This document shows, piece by piece, positions 11,593-22,232 of a stretch of DNA of 64,000 bases. Both the position numbers and the translations under genes were made by a program. Positions within the stretch are counted from its first letter, which is position 1. Each line of letters opens with the position of its first letter. This stretch comes from Metarhizium brunneum (taxonomy: Eukaryota; Ascomycota; Sordariomycetes; Hypocreales; Clavicipitaceae), in the NCBI RefSeq assembly GCF_013426205.1, contig NC_089422.1:9389001-9453000 (forward strand), in the 5' to 3' direction. The notes beneath the pieces were generated by a model. The model was not told the DNA's origin. It worked only from the letters and a program-made list of their open reading frames with translations, and ran no database searches.

Positions 11593-12488
11593 ATGAGCTC
11601 TTCACGATATCCAGGAGATGCGAGAAAGAGGAAGGACAAGGACAAGGAAAAGGAACAGGAAAGGGACGGCAAAGTGAACAAACGCACGCATGTATTTCAC
11701 ACTACAGAAGGCGAGGGAACTCCTGAAGAACCAACTGTAGGCACACATATTTCCCATACCATGTAACCCTCCCCCCAGAAAGGTCATTAACTTGGAAGTA
11801 TGTTTAGGTCCACTGGATCACGCAACGTTCAAAAAAGAACGGTCCGGCCTATGAAGAGATTGTTAAGAGCATAGCTTCAAAAACTAAAACTGGAGTTTGG
11901 CATATCAGGCATGTTGGCTTAACAGCACATTTTATAGGAAAGAAATATAGGCTAATTAAAATATAAAGGGCAACAGCGCATGCCACAACATCGCTTGGCG
12001 GTGCTCAAGTGAACGATGATGTACATTTCACAATTTTCACGGATTATAAGCCAGGAAACGCCTCGGGCCATTATGACTTCGCGGGTCATGTCTATGTGGT
12101 AATGGATGACGATTATCCCGAGTATCCCGTACGTCTGCTTCATCCTAGCGAATTCGAATTGAGGCGAGCGCCTGAGGAGATAGCATCTGCTATTCTATGG
12201 GATCAAAAGACGAAAGAAAGCTCTCTCTATAACATGGACGACGAATACTACGAGTATTTCTGTGGGGGCGAGGAGCAAGAGGAGGAGACAGAATACCACG
12301 AGGAAGAAACATCAGGATATAGCCAGCAGTACGGCTCCGAACATGGTCCAGAGGGGCAGGCTGCGACTTATTCGGCAGCAACTGCCGCCGCTGGAGATTC
12401 GCCTGCAGATCCTCAAGACAAGAAGAGAAGAAAGAGGAGTAAGAGTAAGAGAAGGCCCAAGGGAAAGGAAACAGAACGCGGCGAGTAA
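11593..12488 (+). CDS. Unrecognised charged protein, gene structure partly unresolved
   Basis: Exon 1 is 11593-11736 (MSSSRYPGDARKRKDKDKEK, very Lys/Glu rich). A 71-bp intron (GTAGGC...TTTAG) leads to exon 2 from 11808, which reads VHWITQRSKKNGPAYEEIVK and onward. The frame meets TAA at 11964-11966. The same frame then reopens and reads convincingly from about 11970: SLGGAQVNDDVHFTIFTDYK, SGHYDFAGHVYVVMDDD, RLLHPSEFELRRAPEE. It ends with an acidic stretch and a basic tail KKRRKRSKSKRRPKGK that looks like a nuclear localisation signal. A second intron removing the stop would need an unusual donor, so the gene may be intact with an intron I cannot place, or may carry a nonsense mutation. Confidence 0.5.
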
Positions 12489-13264
12489 TGTAGGGCATCG
12501 TGTGTAGTTACTCATGTCAAGTCGGTCATGTATGCTTTTCATGAATGAGTCAAAGAGTCTGGAAGCAGAGAGTTATGGTCCTAAACAACAACTGCAATGC
12601 GCAACTAGAGACGTGGAATTACTTGGGCAGTTGCGACAAGCCCGGGTCATAGTTATTGACACCTAGATTGAGAATGAAATTATGCAACTTTTATCCCATC
12701 GCCGTCGACAGACTTGGTCCCCGAACTGGAAACTATCTATAGGGCCAAATAGACCATGTATTTATGGCTTAACATGGGATGATTACAGTTTTTTTCCACA
12801 ACACAGCCGCATCCACTGTCGCAAATCTGCCAACGTAGATTGATCCTCGTTGACAGTATCTCTTCGCTGCTGGTCGACCCAAGCCTTTGCTATTGCTGAG
12901 AGTGTCACACAAGCATTGTCACTGGCAAAATTGCAGGACGAGCAGGCACAGGTGCCAGGATGTCCTGTGAACTGGCCGCTGGGTAACGAGAGACGTCAAT
13001 AGCATCTTGGTAAGGCAGGCAGTAGTTTACTCTATGTGCCGAGTCCCAAGCAATAATTCACTGTGCTTGCAGGGAAGGAGCACAAAGAAACTTGGCCAGA
13101 CTCACGTGATTGGAGCCTTGGTCTGTGAGCCTGTGACGGTCAACTGGTATTTAAACTTGACAGCACAAAAATCGCCAGCCTTGATGCAACTTGCCGCCTC
13201 ACTGCACTTTTCAGATCGCACCTGGCACTCATCACTACAGCGCAGCTCCCACTTCGAAGCCCAA
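12489..13264. other. Intergenic region upstream of the kinase gene
   Basis: About 0.8 kb. The kinase reading frame stays open upstream to about 13007 without family similarity, so an earlier start or a 5' exon cannot be excluded. No other feature seen. Confidence 0.5.
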
Positions 13265-14551
13265 ATGCCTCCGCAGGTTGGCGAACGCCCAAAGCCTGTT
13301 GTGGGTTCACCAATAAGACGGTATCCCCAACATCCCTCGCGACTATGGAAACGGCTATATTATGAGGGGTGGCAAGACGATCATTTTCTCTTCGAGAAAC
13401 TTGTTTACTATCAACCGAACGGCCTTCACCCCATCGATCTTGGCGACGAGCTGCACGACCACCGATTCCGCGTCATTCATAAGCTAGGCTATGGGGGATC
13501 ATCAACTGTATGGCTCTGCCGTGACCAAAGTAAAGACAGACCAGTCTACGTGGCAGTCAAGATCTTCCACGCGGGGTTCGCGGAAACCGAGTGCCGCGAA
13601 CTACTCATGTTCAAAGTTAAAGACGAAGGCATTGATCATCAGGAACATTACCTATGTCTCCCCAAGGAGCGATTTATTAGCGAAAGCCCCAACGGAACGC
13701 ATCTCTGCCTAGTCTTCCCAGTACTCGGGCCTACAGTGGACAAGGCCGCCTCAATCTTTGAAGAAGAGCAAAATAGTAGTAGTATTCTTCGCACAGTATC
13801 TCGCAGCATCATTGAAGCTTTGGCTATTCTACACCGTCGGGGCATCTGCCATGCAGGTATGTTCTGTGGGTATGCTCCCATTGCTGTCCAGTTTATTGAC
13901 TCTTGGCCAGATTTCCGCCCGGCAAATATTCTTCTAGGGCTGCAGAGCCTCGACGGCCTGCCGGAAGAACAAGTACTTGCTCAACTTGGCGAGCCAGAGG
14001 AAGAAATCATCCAGATCCGAGAGGATTCTCTGCCGACTCCAGACATTCCGTACGCGCCCAAGTACCTCGTTTACCCTGTTGACTTTCACGATACCAGCCC
14101 ATCGTTTATCCTGCCGCGGGCCGTGGTTATCGACTTTGGTCAGGCTGTCGAAGCCGCGGCGGAGAAGGCACCGCCCGGCATACCGGCCAACTACGCAGCA
14201 CCAGAGGTGATTCTGCAAGGTGGTGGCGGCCAAGAAATGGATCTATGGTCTCTGGCTTGTACCCTGTACGAAGTCCGAGTCGGTAAACAGTTATTCGATG
14301 TACCTCAGCTGATTGGAGTCGATAAGGAAGACTACGAAGAGGAGATTTCCACTGTCTTGGGGAAGCCCGGACATGGTAGGTCTGACCGGGACATGGCACG
14401 CGAGATCGGCAAGAGGGCTTTTGGCGATGACATGACGCTGGAAAAGGAGCAGTGGGCGGAGATGCTGGTGGGCTTGCTGAGGTACGAGCCGGATGAAAGG
14501 TTCAAGGCGCAGGACCTGCTGAGCAACGCATGGTTTGGGCTTGACTCCTAA
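13265..14551 (+). CDS. SRPK-like serine/threonine protein kinase
   Basis: Two exons, 13265-13856 and 13911-14551, with a 54-bp intron whose length is a multiple of three, so it could be read through by mistake; the spliced protein has 410 residues. Kinase landmarks in order: glycine loop KLGYGGSSTVWLC, lysine in VAVKIFH, the catalytic loop HADFRPANILL made only after splicing, and VIDFGQA for the DFG motif. These and the APEVILQGGG activation segment match the SRPK-like kinases that are expanded in filamentous ascomycetes. The first part of the loop is HAD rather than HTD, within the range of this group. Substrates unknown. ATG at 13265 (MPPQVGERPKP) is chosen as the start nearest the conserved region; an upstream ATG at 13034 is possible. 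Confidence 0.82.
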   Translation: MPPQVGERPKPVVGSPIRRYPQHPSRLWKRLYYEGWQDDHFLFEKLVYYQPNGLHPIDLGDELHDHRFRVIHKLGYGGSSTVWLCRDQSKDRPVYVAVKIFHAGFAETECRELLMFKVKDEGIDHQEHYLCLPKERFISESPNGTHLCLVFPVLGPTVDKAASIFEEEQNSSSILRTVSRSIIEALAILHRRGICHAGMFCGYAPIAVQFIDSWPDFRPANILLGLQSLDGLPEEQVLAQLGEPEEEIIQIREDSLPTPDIPYAPKYLVYPVDFHDTSPSFILPRAVVIDFGQAVEAAAEKAPPGIPANYAAPEVILQGGGGQEMDLWSLACTLYEVRVGKQLFDVPQLIGVDKEDYEEEISTVLGKPGHGRSDRDMAREIGKRAFGDDMTLEKEQWAEMLVGLLRYEPDERFKAQDLLSNAWFGLDS

Positions 14552-15142
14552 CAAAGCTGAGGAAAGTGTCGGTTGTCGTGTAACATTGAATATGATTTTC
14601 CAAGACTCAGGTACGCGTGCACCCCGTCCTTACCGCTGCTGAGGTTCACATGACGATGGCTGGCAACTCGACGTTGGTCCTTGGACGTTAGACCGACACA
14701 GCAATGAGGAAAAGGGCCATCTTGACAGAACGCAAAGGCAAAGTGTTCACATTGACTTTATTCTGCTCAGATTTTAGTCAGCATGGGCTGGATCATCGGG
14801 TAGATCCAAGTATTACCCCTTTGGAATTTAGAGTTTGAGTAAAAACAGGGTTCATCCGATGCTAGTCCCGATCGTCGTGACCTCAAGGCTGCTGCGGATA
14901 AGAATGTAAGTGTCTTGGATTATTTGCTACTGGCCGCAACTGCCTCTTTCTTGCTTTGTTTCCGGCTCTCTCGATACTGCAGAGTCAGTCAGTTTGTTGA
15001 GCTAGGGAAGCAGTACTTTGTTTGAAAGCACGTAACGACATGGCTGTCGGGCGCAAGAACAGCATGGCAGAGTGAAATGGTCAATTTCAATACCATAAGT
15101 CCATGACGCTTCATGTCATCATGTGTTATAGCAGAATGGCGA

Positions 15143-15174
15143 ATACTCGGTGGTGGGAAAATATATCCTGCCTG
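15143..15174 (+). repeat. Dispersed repeat, partial copy D
   Basis: ATACTCGGTGGTGGGAAAAT then ATATCCTGCC closely resembles the right end of the copy at 57028-57059 (ATACTTGTCGGTGGGTAAAT then CTATCCTGCC), about 25 of 31 positions alike. Short and therefore tentative. Confidence 0.35.
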
Positions 15175-16445
15175 ACTTTAAAATGGCCCGGGGCCAAGGA
15201 GTACTAGATCTTCCATGTCTTCAAGGAGCCCATCGATTCATGCATCGATTCGCGCCGAAGCTCCGAGGCCACAGCTTCGTGAATCGTCAACACTCCCTAG
15301 TCCGGAATGGGCGGATACAACGTCGCGCAACCCATTTGGATGAGGACGGCTGAATCATGAATATGGCATCTAAGAAGGCACTTTTGCTGAATCAACAAAG
15401 AGTTTTCACTTGGTACAGGTCCTCAATTGACTCTGCGCATTATCCATATCCGCTCGGTATGTCGCCCGAATCCGCATGATGCCCAGTTTTGCTCATTTTA
15501 TGGACAATGGGTAGCTTTATTACAGGGTTGTTCCCAGTCGCTTTCCTCTGACAAGGTGCACGGGGAAATGTTTATCGCTGTTGGTGGCACTTTTGAACTG
15601 GACCATGCGTCACTTTAATCCTAGTGACGTGGAATCTGAAACGTAGGTGGGATTAATTCTCCGAGCCACGTTCGCAACGATTCATGAAGTTGCCATGATT
15701 ACCCTGGTGGGATCTTGCGTTCTGGTGGTAACTTGCCAAGCATCGCACCGCCTGTTGCCTTTATCAAGAAACGACGGGATATCATTATAATTTCAGTTAA
15801 TCAGACGATCACTGGCGATTGGGTTCAACAAGACTAATATACTGAGTGTTTCTGGAGAACTTGAGAGACGTGCAGACAACACCTGGTATAACGCGAGACA
15901 TGCGTCAAAGTGTTTAATAGTTGTCTAAAGCTCATGGATCGCTGACCATGGCACTCGGCCTACTGTTCACCATAGCTAGTGACTGTTCGACCACGTAGTA
16001 TCGTGGTATAGAACCTTGTAGAAGCACCCGTTAGCCGCTGTCTGCGACAAAAAATGAAATCCTCAAGCCATGACATGCATGTGTAATAAACCATCAGTTG
16101 AATCAAGGGCCCAAATGAGGCGATGAAATTGTCAAAAATAAGGAAATTAGCAAGGAGCATTAATCAAGCGGCAGTGATTCGAAAAGAAGAAAGAAAAGGA
16201 ATCTTCACCTGATTCCGAGTCACGGTAGCTTCGTTGCGCTTGTTTCACTGTTTCATCCGCTGGCAACGTTGCATGCAAAACAACTCTCTTGCCACTGCGC
16301 CAGGGTATTCCACTCGAATTTTATACGCATAGAAATATACAGATGCATGAGCGCGACTACGTATACGGTGGAGGCATTTGTGGAAATAATGCGCAACGAT
16401 AGTACCAATTTGCCAGACGAGGCACACACGAGTGCGCGCACACTC

Positions 16446-16459
16446 ATATATATATATAT
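16446..16459 (+). promoter_or_regulatory. AT-dinucleotide TATA-like run
   Basis: Seven tandem AT dinucleotides about 107 bp before the start codon of the repeat effector gene. It can serve as a TATA element; it is also a microsatellite. Confidence 0.4.
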
Positions 16460-16565
16460 GCCTCGACGTTGACAATAACTTCGTGGATACAACACATCAT
16501 CTCATCATTTCTCACACAGCCTTTTCACGGTCAAACTTTCCACTGCAAACACCGTCTTTTACAAT

Positions 16566-17231
16566 ATGAAGAGCTCTCTTATCTTTGGGCTAATCAGCAC
16601 GGCGGCTGCCGCTGCCCTTCCCGCTCCCGCAGATGGCTGCGAGTCTGACTCTGTCCCTGCCGTTGAACAGACAAAGCCTGTGGGAGAGAACAATGGGAAG
16701 CTGCCTTGGCTGAAGCCGGGTCAGTATGCCAGCCTTTGCGGCTCGAGCAAGTTCACCGACGAGGACTGCGGCACCGACATGTACTGCAAAGCCTTCGACG
16801 ACATCAAGAACGTGACCGACCGCAAGTTTACTTCTTCCAAGCAGTGCTTCGCAGCTCACGAGCCCGAGCCTTTGCCTTGGCGCGAGCCAGGTCAGTTCGC
16901 CAGCCTTTGCGGTTCGAGCAAGTTCACCGACGAGGACTGCGGCACCGACATGTACTGCAGAGCCTTTGACGACATCAAGAACGTCACCGACCGCAAGTTC
17001 ACTTCTTCCAAGCAGTGCTTTGCTGCTCACGAGCCCAACCCGAACCCGAAGCTGCCTTGGAAAGAGCCGGGTCAGTTTGCCAGCCTTTGCGGCTCGAGCA
17101 AGTACACCGATGACGATTGCGGCACGGAAACGTACTGCAAAGCCTTTGACGACATTAAGAATGTCACCGACCGCAAGTTTAACTCTTCCAAGCAGTGCTT
17201 CGATGCTCATGACCCGAAGCCCAAGGCCTAA
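16566..17231 (+). CDS. Secreted cysteine-repeat protein, effector candidate
   Basis: An uninterrupted 221-residue protein. Residues 1-20 (MKSSLIFGLISTAAAAALPA) are a signal peptide; a short linker with one cysteine follows. The rest is three tandem repeats of 57-60 residues. Each has the cysteine spacing C-x9-C-x5-C-x19-C and the landmarks GQ[YF]ASLCGSSK, DCGT, a NVTDRKF glycosylation sequon and SSKQCF. Short proline-rich linkers (EPLPWREP, NPKLPWKEP) separate the units. The first two units are nearly identical, which points to recent duplication or gene conversion. No known domain recognised. A small, secreted, cysteine-rich, repeated protein fits the profile of fungal effectors or adhesion/surface proteins; that role is inference. 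Confidence 0.85.
   Translation: MKSSLIFGLISTAAAAALPAPADGCESDSVPAVEQTKPVGENNGKLPWLKPGQYASLCGSSKFTDEDCGTDMYCKAFDDIKNVTDRKFTSSKQCFAAHEPEPLPWREPGQFASLCGSSKFTDEDCGTDMYCRAFDDIKNVTDRKFTSSKQCFAAHEPNPNPKLPWKEPGQFASLCGSSKYTDDDCGTETYCKAFDDIKNVTDRKFNSSKQCFDAHDPKPKA
16700..17219 (+). repeat. Three tandem coding repeats of 171-180 bp
   Basis: The word TCAG[TA]..GCCAGCCTTTGCGG recurs at 16721, 16892 and 17072, giving periods of 171 and 180 bp. Conservation is visible at the DNA level, including most third codon positions between units one and two. Confidence 0.9.
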
Positions 17232-18543
17232 ACGACGACGAGCAGATGTCCTTGGTATTTGACTAAATCAGGTGCCTGGCCATCGCGCTCCATACTATGA
17301 TATACTATGGGCTATTAGTGTATCTTGGGAATGCCTCCGTCTTCCAGGAAACAGAGGGGCGCAGGACCGGTTCCTTGTTGGGAGTACCCGTGGTAACCAG
17401 GGCAGAAAGATGCGGTTATCAGCGCGTCGTTTGATCATGTATCATGTTTTGTATTCTTCTGTATTTAGACTTTTAAGCTAGACGCGCGGTACGATTGTCG
17501 CCGAGAAGAAAGAAAGAAAATAGACGTACCTTTTGTTTGATAATTCATGATATTCTTCCTTCCGCACGATCGCTCAGGTAGTGTGAATAGTAGTATATCG
17601 ACAGTTGTTTCGGAAGGCCACTTTAACCAAGCTACTTGTCATGCCTGTTTCACGACTGCTTTCATTCCCCATGACACATCTAGACAAGGTCGATTCAGCC
17701 AGTGACTCGGTCGTGCTCAATGACGCTACTTGCCAACATCGCGCTATGACGCGCCAATCTGGACAAGCATTTGACGTGGCCTTTTGGCCTTTTCCGTGAG
17801 GCTTCAATAGTCTGTGACGGCACAATGCCAACGGCAACCACCTGTACACGAACGGCGGCGACTCCTTTTCTTGCGAGTTTTGCCTCATTACGAACGTTAT
17901 CGAAGCCAGGTCATTGCTTTGCAGCTTGGCCGGGCGGCCAAGGGTGACTCGTTGGCCACCTCTTGCCATGGCTGTGATTAAGACTACGCCCACATGCATG
18001 TAGGAGCGATGGTTTTGGAAAAATGCATCGCGTGCGGCGTGGCTTCAAAATCCTGTAGCGCTAAATAATTGAACAGGACATCGGGCCAAAGGCAGCCAGT
18101 CATGACTTCATTATGATCGGTCCGTCGCTGCGCGGACTTGCAAATAGGGGGGCCTCGCACACAGAGCGGCTAGAAGAGGACACAGAGAAGTAAGAGCACT
18201 GAGGTTTGACAACATCTTGATGCAAAGACTCGACTGCGGTGCGTCGTTTCCTGGGCAGTTCGTTCAGTGTGCCCCTCGACTAACCTGCACATGCACATGC
18301 ATTTTGTTGCAAGGAAAACCAGAGCATCTACTCCGTACCAAATTGGCACTTGAGAGATTCCTGACTAAGCCGCAGCCGGACCCGCGATACACGCGATACT
18401 AGGCGCCTCTTTACGCGCCCCTTTCTCAACCTTTAGCGTTTCTGCAGTGACGCTCAATCTCCTCGTTACGCGGCACTTTGTTGCTGCCAAGTTGCTTTAG
18501 GAATACCCCGTTTCCTTTGTGGCCCGCGCATGTAGCTGGCTCC
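17232..18543. other. Intergenic region
   Basis: About 1.3 kb with no supported gene. It holds a dispersed-repeat copy starting 20 bp after the effector stop codon and one TACTCCGTA nonamer at 18329-18337. Confidence 0.6.
17251..17325 (+). repeat. Dispersed repeat, copy C
   Basis: TTGGTATT, then AAATCAGGTGCCTGGC, CATCGCGCTC, ATACTATGATATACTA and ATTAGTGTAT follow in the same order as in the copy at 56921-57035. The central hairpin part of that copy is missing. It overlaps the probable 3' UTR of the effector gene. Confidence 0.5.
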
Positions 18544-20295
18544 ATGTTGGCACGGGCTTTCCTTCGCAATGGCTTCGGCCTCTTGGTCCCCTTGGCCGTC
18601 GCCTGCTCCATCTACCTGTACTTGTACCCCGTCTTCAGCAGATGCGCATTCCCCCTGCCGTCCAGAGACCCCGATGCTGCATTTGAGGAGACCAAGAAGC
18701 TGCATTGGCCGTATGCCGACGCCGAGACGAATGCGCAGGCCCATGCATTGCCCACCAAGCAGGCGCCATTTCGGCTCTTGGCCCTCGGTGATCCCCAGCT
18801 CGAGGGTGATACGTCCATCCCAACAGTCTACTTGGGCATTTTCCCCCACGTCAAGACCATTTTCCAGCGGCTTACTTTTCAAATATGGCACGACTCTCTC
18901 CGGGATCGAGTGCGAGTAATACTACACGACATCATCGACATTTTTTTCGAAGATATCCCCTTTATTTTCGAGTCGTGGCGCAAACGCTTCGACCTGTTCG
19001 GCAACGACTTCTATCTCGCGCACATCTACAGAACCTTGCACTGGTGGACGCAGCCTACACACGTTACTGTGCTGGGGGATCTCCTGGGCAGCCAGTGGAT
19101 CGAGGATGACGAATTTGAACGTAGAGGCCGACGGTTTTGGAACCGAACCTTTCGGGGCGGTGAGCGCGTACCTGATGATGTAGCCATGTGGCCCAATATC
19201 GAGTACAATCTGTCCGGCATATTGGACGGTTCTGCGGCCGAAGAAGTCTGGAGAAGAAGAATAATGAATGTGGCCGGAAATCACGACATTGGCTACGCTG
19301 GCGACTTAACCCCCGAGCGCATTGAACGGTTTGAGCGAGTATTTGGCAAGGCAAACTACGAGCTACGATTCGAACTTCCCGTCACCGACCCTGAGACCAA
19401 TGCTACAATTCAAGATCCGGAAACAAACCCTGCCTCCGTGCGACTACCCCCTGAGCTGCGAATCATTGTATTGAACGACATGAACTTGGACACACCCGCA
19501 AAAGACCAAGGCTTGCAGGACGCTACGTACAACTTCATCAACGCAGCCATTGGTACGGCATGTGCTGTCGAATACAAGGGCCAATTCACCTTGATTTTGA
19601 CTCATATTCCCCTCTATAAGCCTGCCGGCATCTGTGTCGATTCACCTTTTTTCGATTTCCATGGCGACCATGACGGGGGAGGCGTCAAGGAGCAATACTT
19701 GCTCAGTTCAGATGCCAGCAAAGGTATTCTTGAAGGCATTTTTGGTGTTAGCCGCGATCCCCAAGCCGCCGGACAAGGTATGGGCCGCCCTGGACTTGTC
19801 CTCAACGGACACGACCATGAGGGCTGTGACACGTACCACTTTGTTAACCAAACAAACGGCACCACTCCCGATGAACGATCCTGGGAATCACGCAAGTGGC
19901 AGGACGTGAGGGTGTCCAACATTCAGCAGTTGCAACAGCATCCCGGACGACGAGAGATCACCGTGCGCAGCATGATGGGCGACTTTGGTGGTAATGCTGG
20001 CCTTCTGAGCATGTGGTTCAACCACGACACTTGGGAATGGGAACACGAATATGTCGACTGTCCCCTTGGGCGACAACACTTCTGGTGGCTGACACATTTT
20101 ATAATATTTGGCGTAATACTTTTTGGATCTTCTTACGTGGCGGTCGCAATTTTGGAATCCAAAGGCGTCGATGTAGATGCTCGTCTTCGTCAAGCCTTTG
20201 TTTGGGCACAACAGCAGTTGAAGGAGTTGGAGAAGAAGCGACAGGCGCGTAAGAACGCGGCGGTATCGAACGGGAAGCCCGGGGGGAAGTCATGA
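18544..20295 (+). CDS. Ted1/Cdc1-type metallophosphoesterase of the ER
   Basis: A single-exon gene for 583 residues. The start at 18544 gives a first membrane segment at residues 9-28 (FGLLVPLAVACSIYLYLY); a second lies near the C-terminus (HFIIFGVILFGSSYVAVAIL), and the lumenal domain sits between them. Metallophosphoesterase motifs are in order: ALGDPQLEG, VTVLGDLLG, NVAGNHDIGY, LTHIPLYKP and LNGHDHEGC. This layout is that of yeast Ted1/Cdc1 and mammalian PGAP5, manganese-dependent enzymes that remove ethanolamine phosphate from GPI anchors so that cargo can leave the ER. Ted1 is the closer guess by topology. The C-terminus is lysine/arginine rich and cytosolic. All metal-binding motifs look intact. 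Confidence 0.88.
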   Translation: MLARAFLRNGFGLLVPLAVACSIYLYLYPVFSRCAFPLPSRDPDAAFEETKKLHWPYADAETNAQAHALPTKQAPFRLLALGDPQLEGDTSIPTVYLGIFPHVKTIFQRLTFQIWHDSLRDRVRVILHDIIDIFFEDIPFIFESWRKRFDLFGNDFYLAHIYRTLHWWTQPTHVTVLGDLLGSQWIEDDEFERRGRRFWNRTFRGGERVPDDVAMWPNIEYNLSGILDGSAAEEVWRRRIMNVAGNHDIGYAGDLTPERIERFERVFGKANYELRFELPVTDPETNATIQDPETNPASVRLPPELRIIVLNDMNLDTPAKDQGLQDATYNFINAAIGTACAVEYKGQFTLILTHIPLYKPAGICVDSPFFDFHGDHDGGGVKEQYLLSSDASKGILEGIFGVSRDPQAAGQGMGRPGLVLNGHDHEGCDTYHFVNQTNGTTPDERSWESRKWQDVRVSNIQQLQQHPGRREITVRSMMGDFGGNAGLLSMWFNHDTWEWEHEYVDCPLGRQHFWWLTHFIIFGVILFGSSYVAVAILESKGVDVDARLRQAFVWAQQQLKELEKKRQARKNAAVSNGKPGGKS

Positions 20296-21162
20296 TTGGA
20301 TGCGGGTAGGCATTTTAGAGCATTTACATTAGCCTAATTTCTTTTTGTACAATATGTTGGCAGCGTTGCCATTTTGGGACTTGTTTGCATGGTTTGAGGC
20401 GTCCGTTCATGAAGGGTCCATGGTTTGCTTCTCAGGCGTGTGCAACCCCGACGTGGTGTAGGCATTGATTGTGTTGTCGTTGTCTTTTCCCTCTTTTTCT
20501 TTTGAATAAACTGGACTTGATGGGCAAAACGGTTGCACACAGATCACGGCCAGTTAGCTTTTGGTTGGACAGAAACTAGCACACAAGCAGGGGAAGGGTT
20601 CGGTCTCTGTGAGATGGTGACTCCGGAAGGCGGTACAACGAGGAAACGGAAGAACGGCCGGTAAGCCGATGAACTGGTTCGATTATGCGTCCTCGACGTC
20701 GTACCCCGTAACATCGCACGGCTTCCAAGAGGCCGCAACGCTAGGGTTCGGGGGCAAGAGTTCGCGACAGCTACCTGCCTCCCTACCTGGGTAGGTATGA
20801 AGCAGCTATGCCAGCCAGCATTGCCCATCATATCAACGGAGCCGACTGTCAAAGGCAAACGTGTCAAGTTGGTTCTTCTATACATTGCATTCCCAGCATA
20901 CAAAATGTTACAGAACCTCATGTTTGCTCTGACGACACGCCGCGACACACTCCGTGATATGAAGCACAAAGTTGCGATGTGGCCATTCATCTCTGAGCAA
21001 CGGGGGAGAGACTACGAGTCTTCGTCTTGACCAACAGGGAAACAACTATAAAGCGAGATGCCTTCTCTATTCTCTAGTCTCAATATCGAAGCTTCCTCGT
21101 CAGTTCAACTACGTTGCAAAATAGATCTTGTCTCCATCTCGTCAAGTCGCCAAACCGCCAAC
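20296..21162. other. Intergenic region
   Basis: About 0.9 kb. Contains a CCTACCTGGGTAGG-type inverted stretch near 20783 but no supported gene. Confidence 0.6.
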
Positions 21163-22232
21163 ATGTATCTACCCAGCCTTCTAACTTGCATCATCTCCAT
21201 CTTCACCCATGCCCACGCCGCCCCGAGGCCCGACTCACTCGCAGTAATATGCCCCAAGTCCAACACAAGCTCCTCACCTTGGCCAGGAACCACCCCCTTT
21301 ACTGCCATGCCTCTCCCAACTCTCCCAAGCGCAGGCGACTGCGCTCCCGGCGGCGTCTGTGACTGCTCTCGAATACCCGACAAGAATAGCAATGAGTTCG
21401 TATCATCCACCTATCCGTACTTACCTAGGTACATAGCCACACTAACCCCGGCTAGATACTTTCAATGTGTCACCAATCCCAACTGTGAATACTGCTGGGT
21501 CGGCAGATCAACCACGTCGACGTCCTCGTCGTCCAAGACCCTCGTCGCCAATTCCACCAGCATCTCCATCACCGACTATCACACCATGTCGCCCGGCACC
21601 TACACCATCACTACCAACGGTACCGTGATCAATATCGTCGTCACACAGGAAATCGCCACTCCTACTTCTTCTACGCAGGTCTTTGTAACCATGACGGAGA
21701 CAGTGGTAGTTACCGTGTCGTCCGCATCTACTTGGACTGCAGGTAAATCCAGTTCGACTGCGACGGTAGATGATGATTGTTATGGACGGTGTAACTGCTC
21801 CAAGGTCGAGGATAAGGACAGTAAGGGGTAGGTCTTATTTCATTCTTTTTTCCACATCTTCCTACAAAAAGCTAGGATCATCTTGTCAGGAGGCGATGGC
21901 AGGTAACCAGGAGCAGATTCTTCGAGTGCCTCACCAACCCCGACTGCGAGAAATGCCACTCCACAAACGCAGCGGCCTTGGCTACCGAGACGGCTGCCTC
22001 GAGCAGGATTTCCAAGAGCTCTGCGTCTAGCAGTACGACGACGACTTCATCTTTTGGCGCCCCTACAGACGCTTGTCCTTTCTTCTGCGACTGTTCGGGC
22101 ATTGAAGATAAAGACAGCGAAGAGTAGGCTGCCTCGTTTACTTTACATGTGGGCGTACGGCTAACTGCAGCTAGGTATTTCCAATGCATCACCAACCCCG
22201 TCTGCGAACAGTGCAAAAGCCGCCGCTGGTAG
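21163..22232 (+). CDS. Secreted protein of three six-cysteine modules, each split by an intron
   Basis: Four exons: 21163-21395, 21456-21827, 21917-22123 and 22175-22232, giving 289 residues. A signal peptide (MYLPSLLTCIISIFTHAHAA) is followed by three modules with spacing C-x3/5-C-x1-C-x13-C-x5-C-x2-C. They read CDCSRIPDKNSNE-YFQC, CNCSKVEDKDSKG-FFEC and CDCSGIEDKDSEE-YFQC, each followed by [VLI]TNPxCExC. Serine/threonine-rich linkers join them, likely O-glycosylated. Every module is interrupted by a phase-2 intron at the same codon, between the acidic half and the YFQC half; introns 1 and 3 show CTAAC branch sites. The protein ends a few residues after module three. I recognise no named domain; surface protein or effector is a guess. 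Confidence 0.82.

Larger units (their letters stand above)
14552..16565. other. Intergenic region, gene-poor
   Basis: About 2 kb with only short open frames. It contains a partial copy of the dispersed repeat (15143-15174) and an AT dinucleotide run just upstream of the next gene. Confidence 0.6.

Noticed and set aside
20660..20700. GGTTCGATTATGC, resembling a tRNA T-arm
   Set aside because: No acceptor stem, D-arm or anticodon arm could be folded around it. I found no tRNA or rRNA gene in the window by eye.
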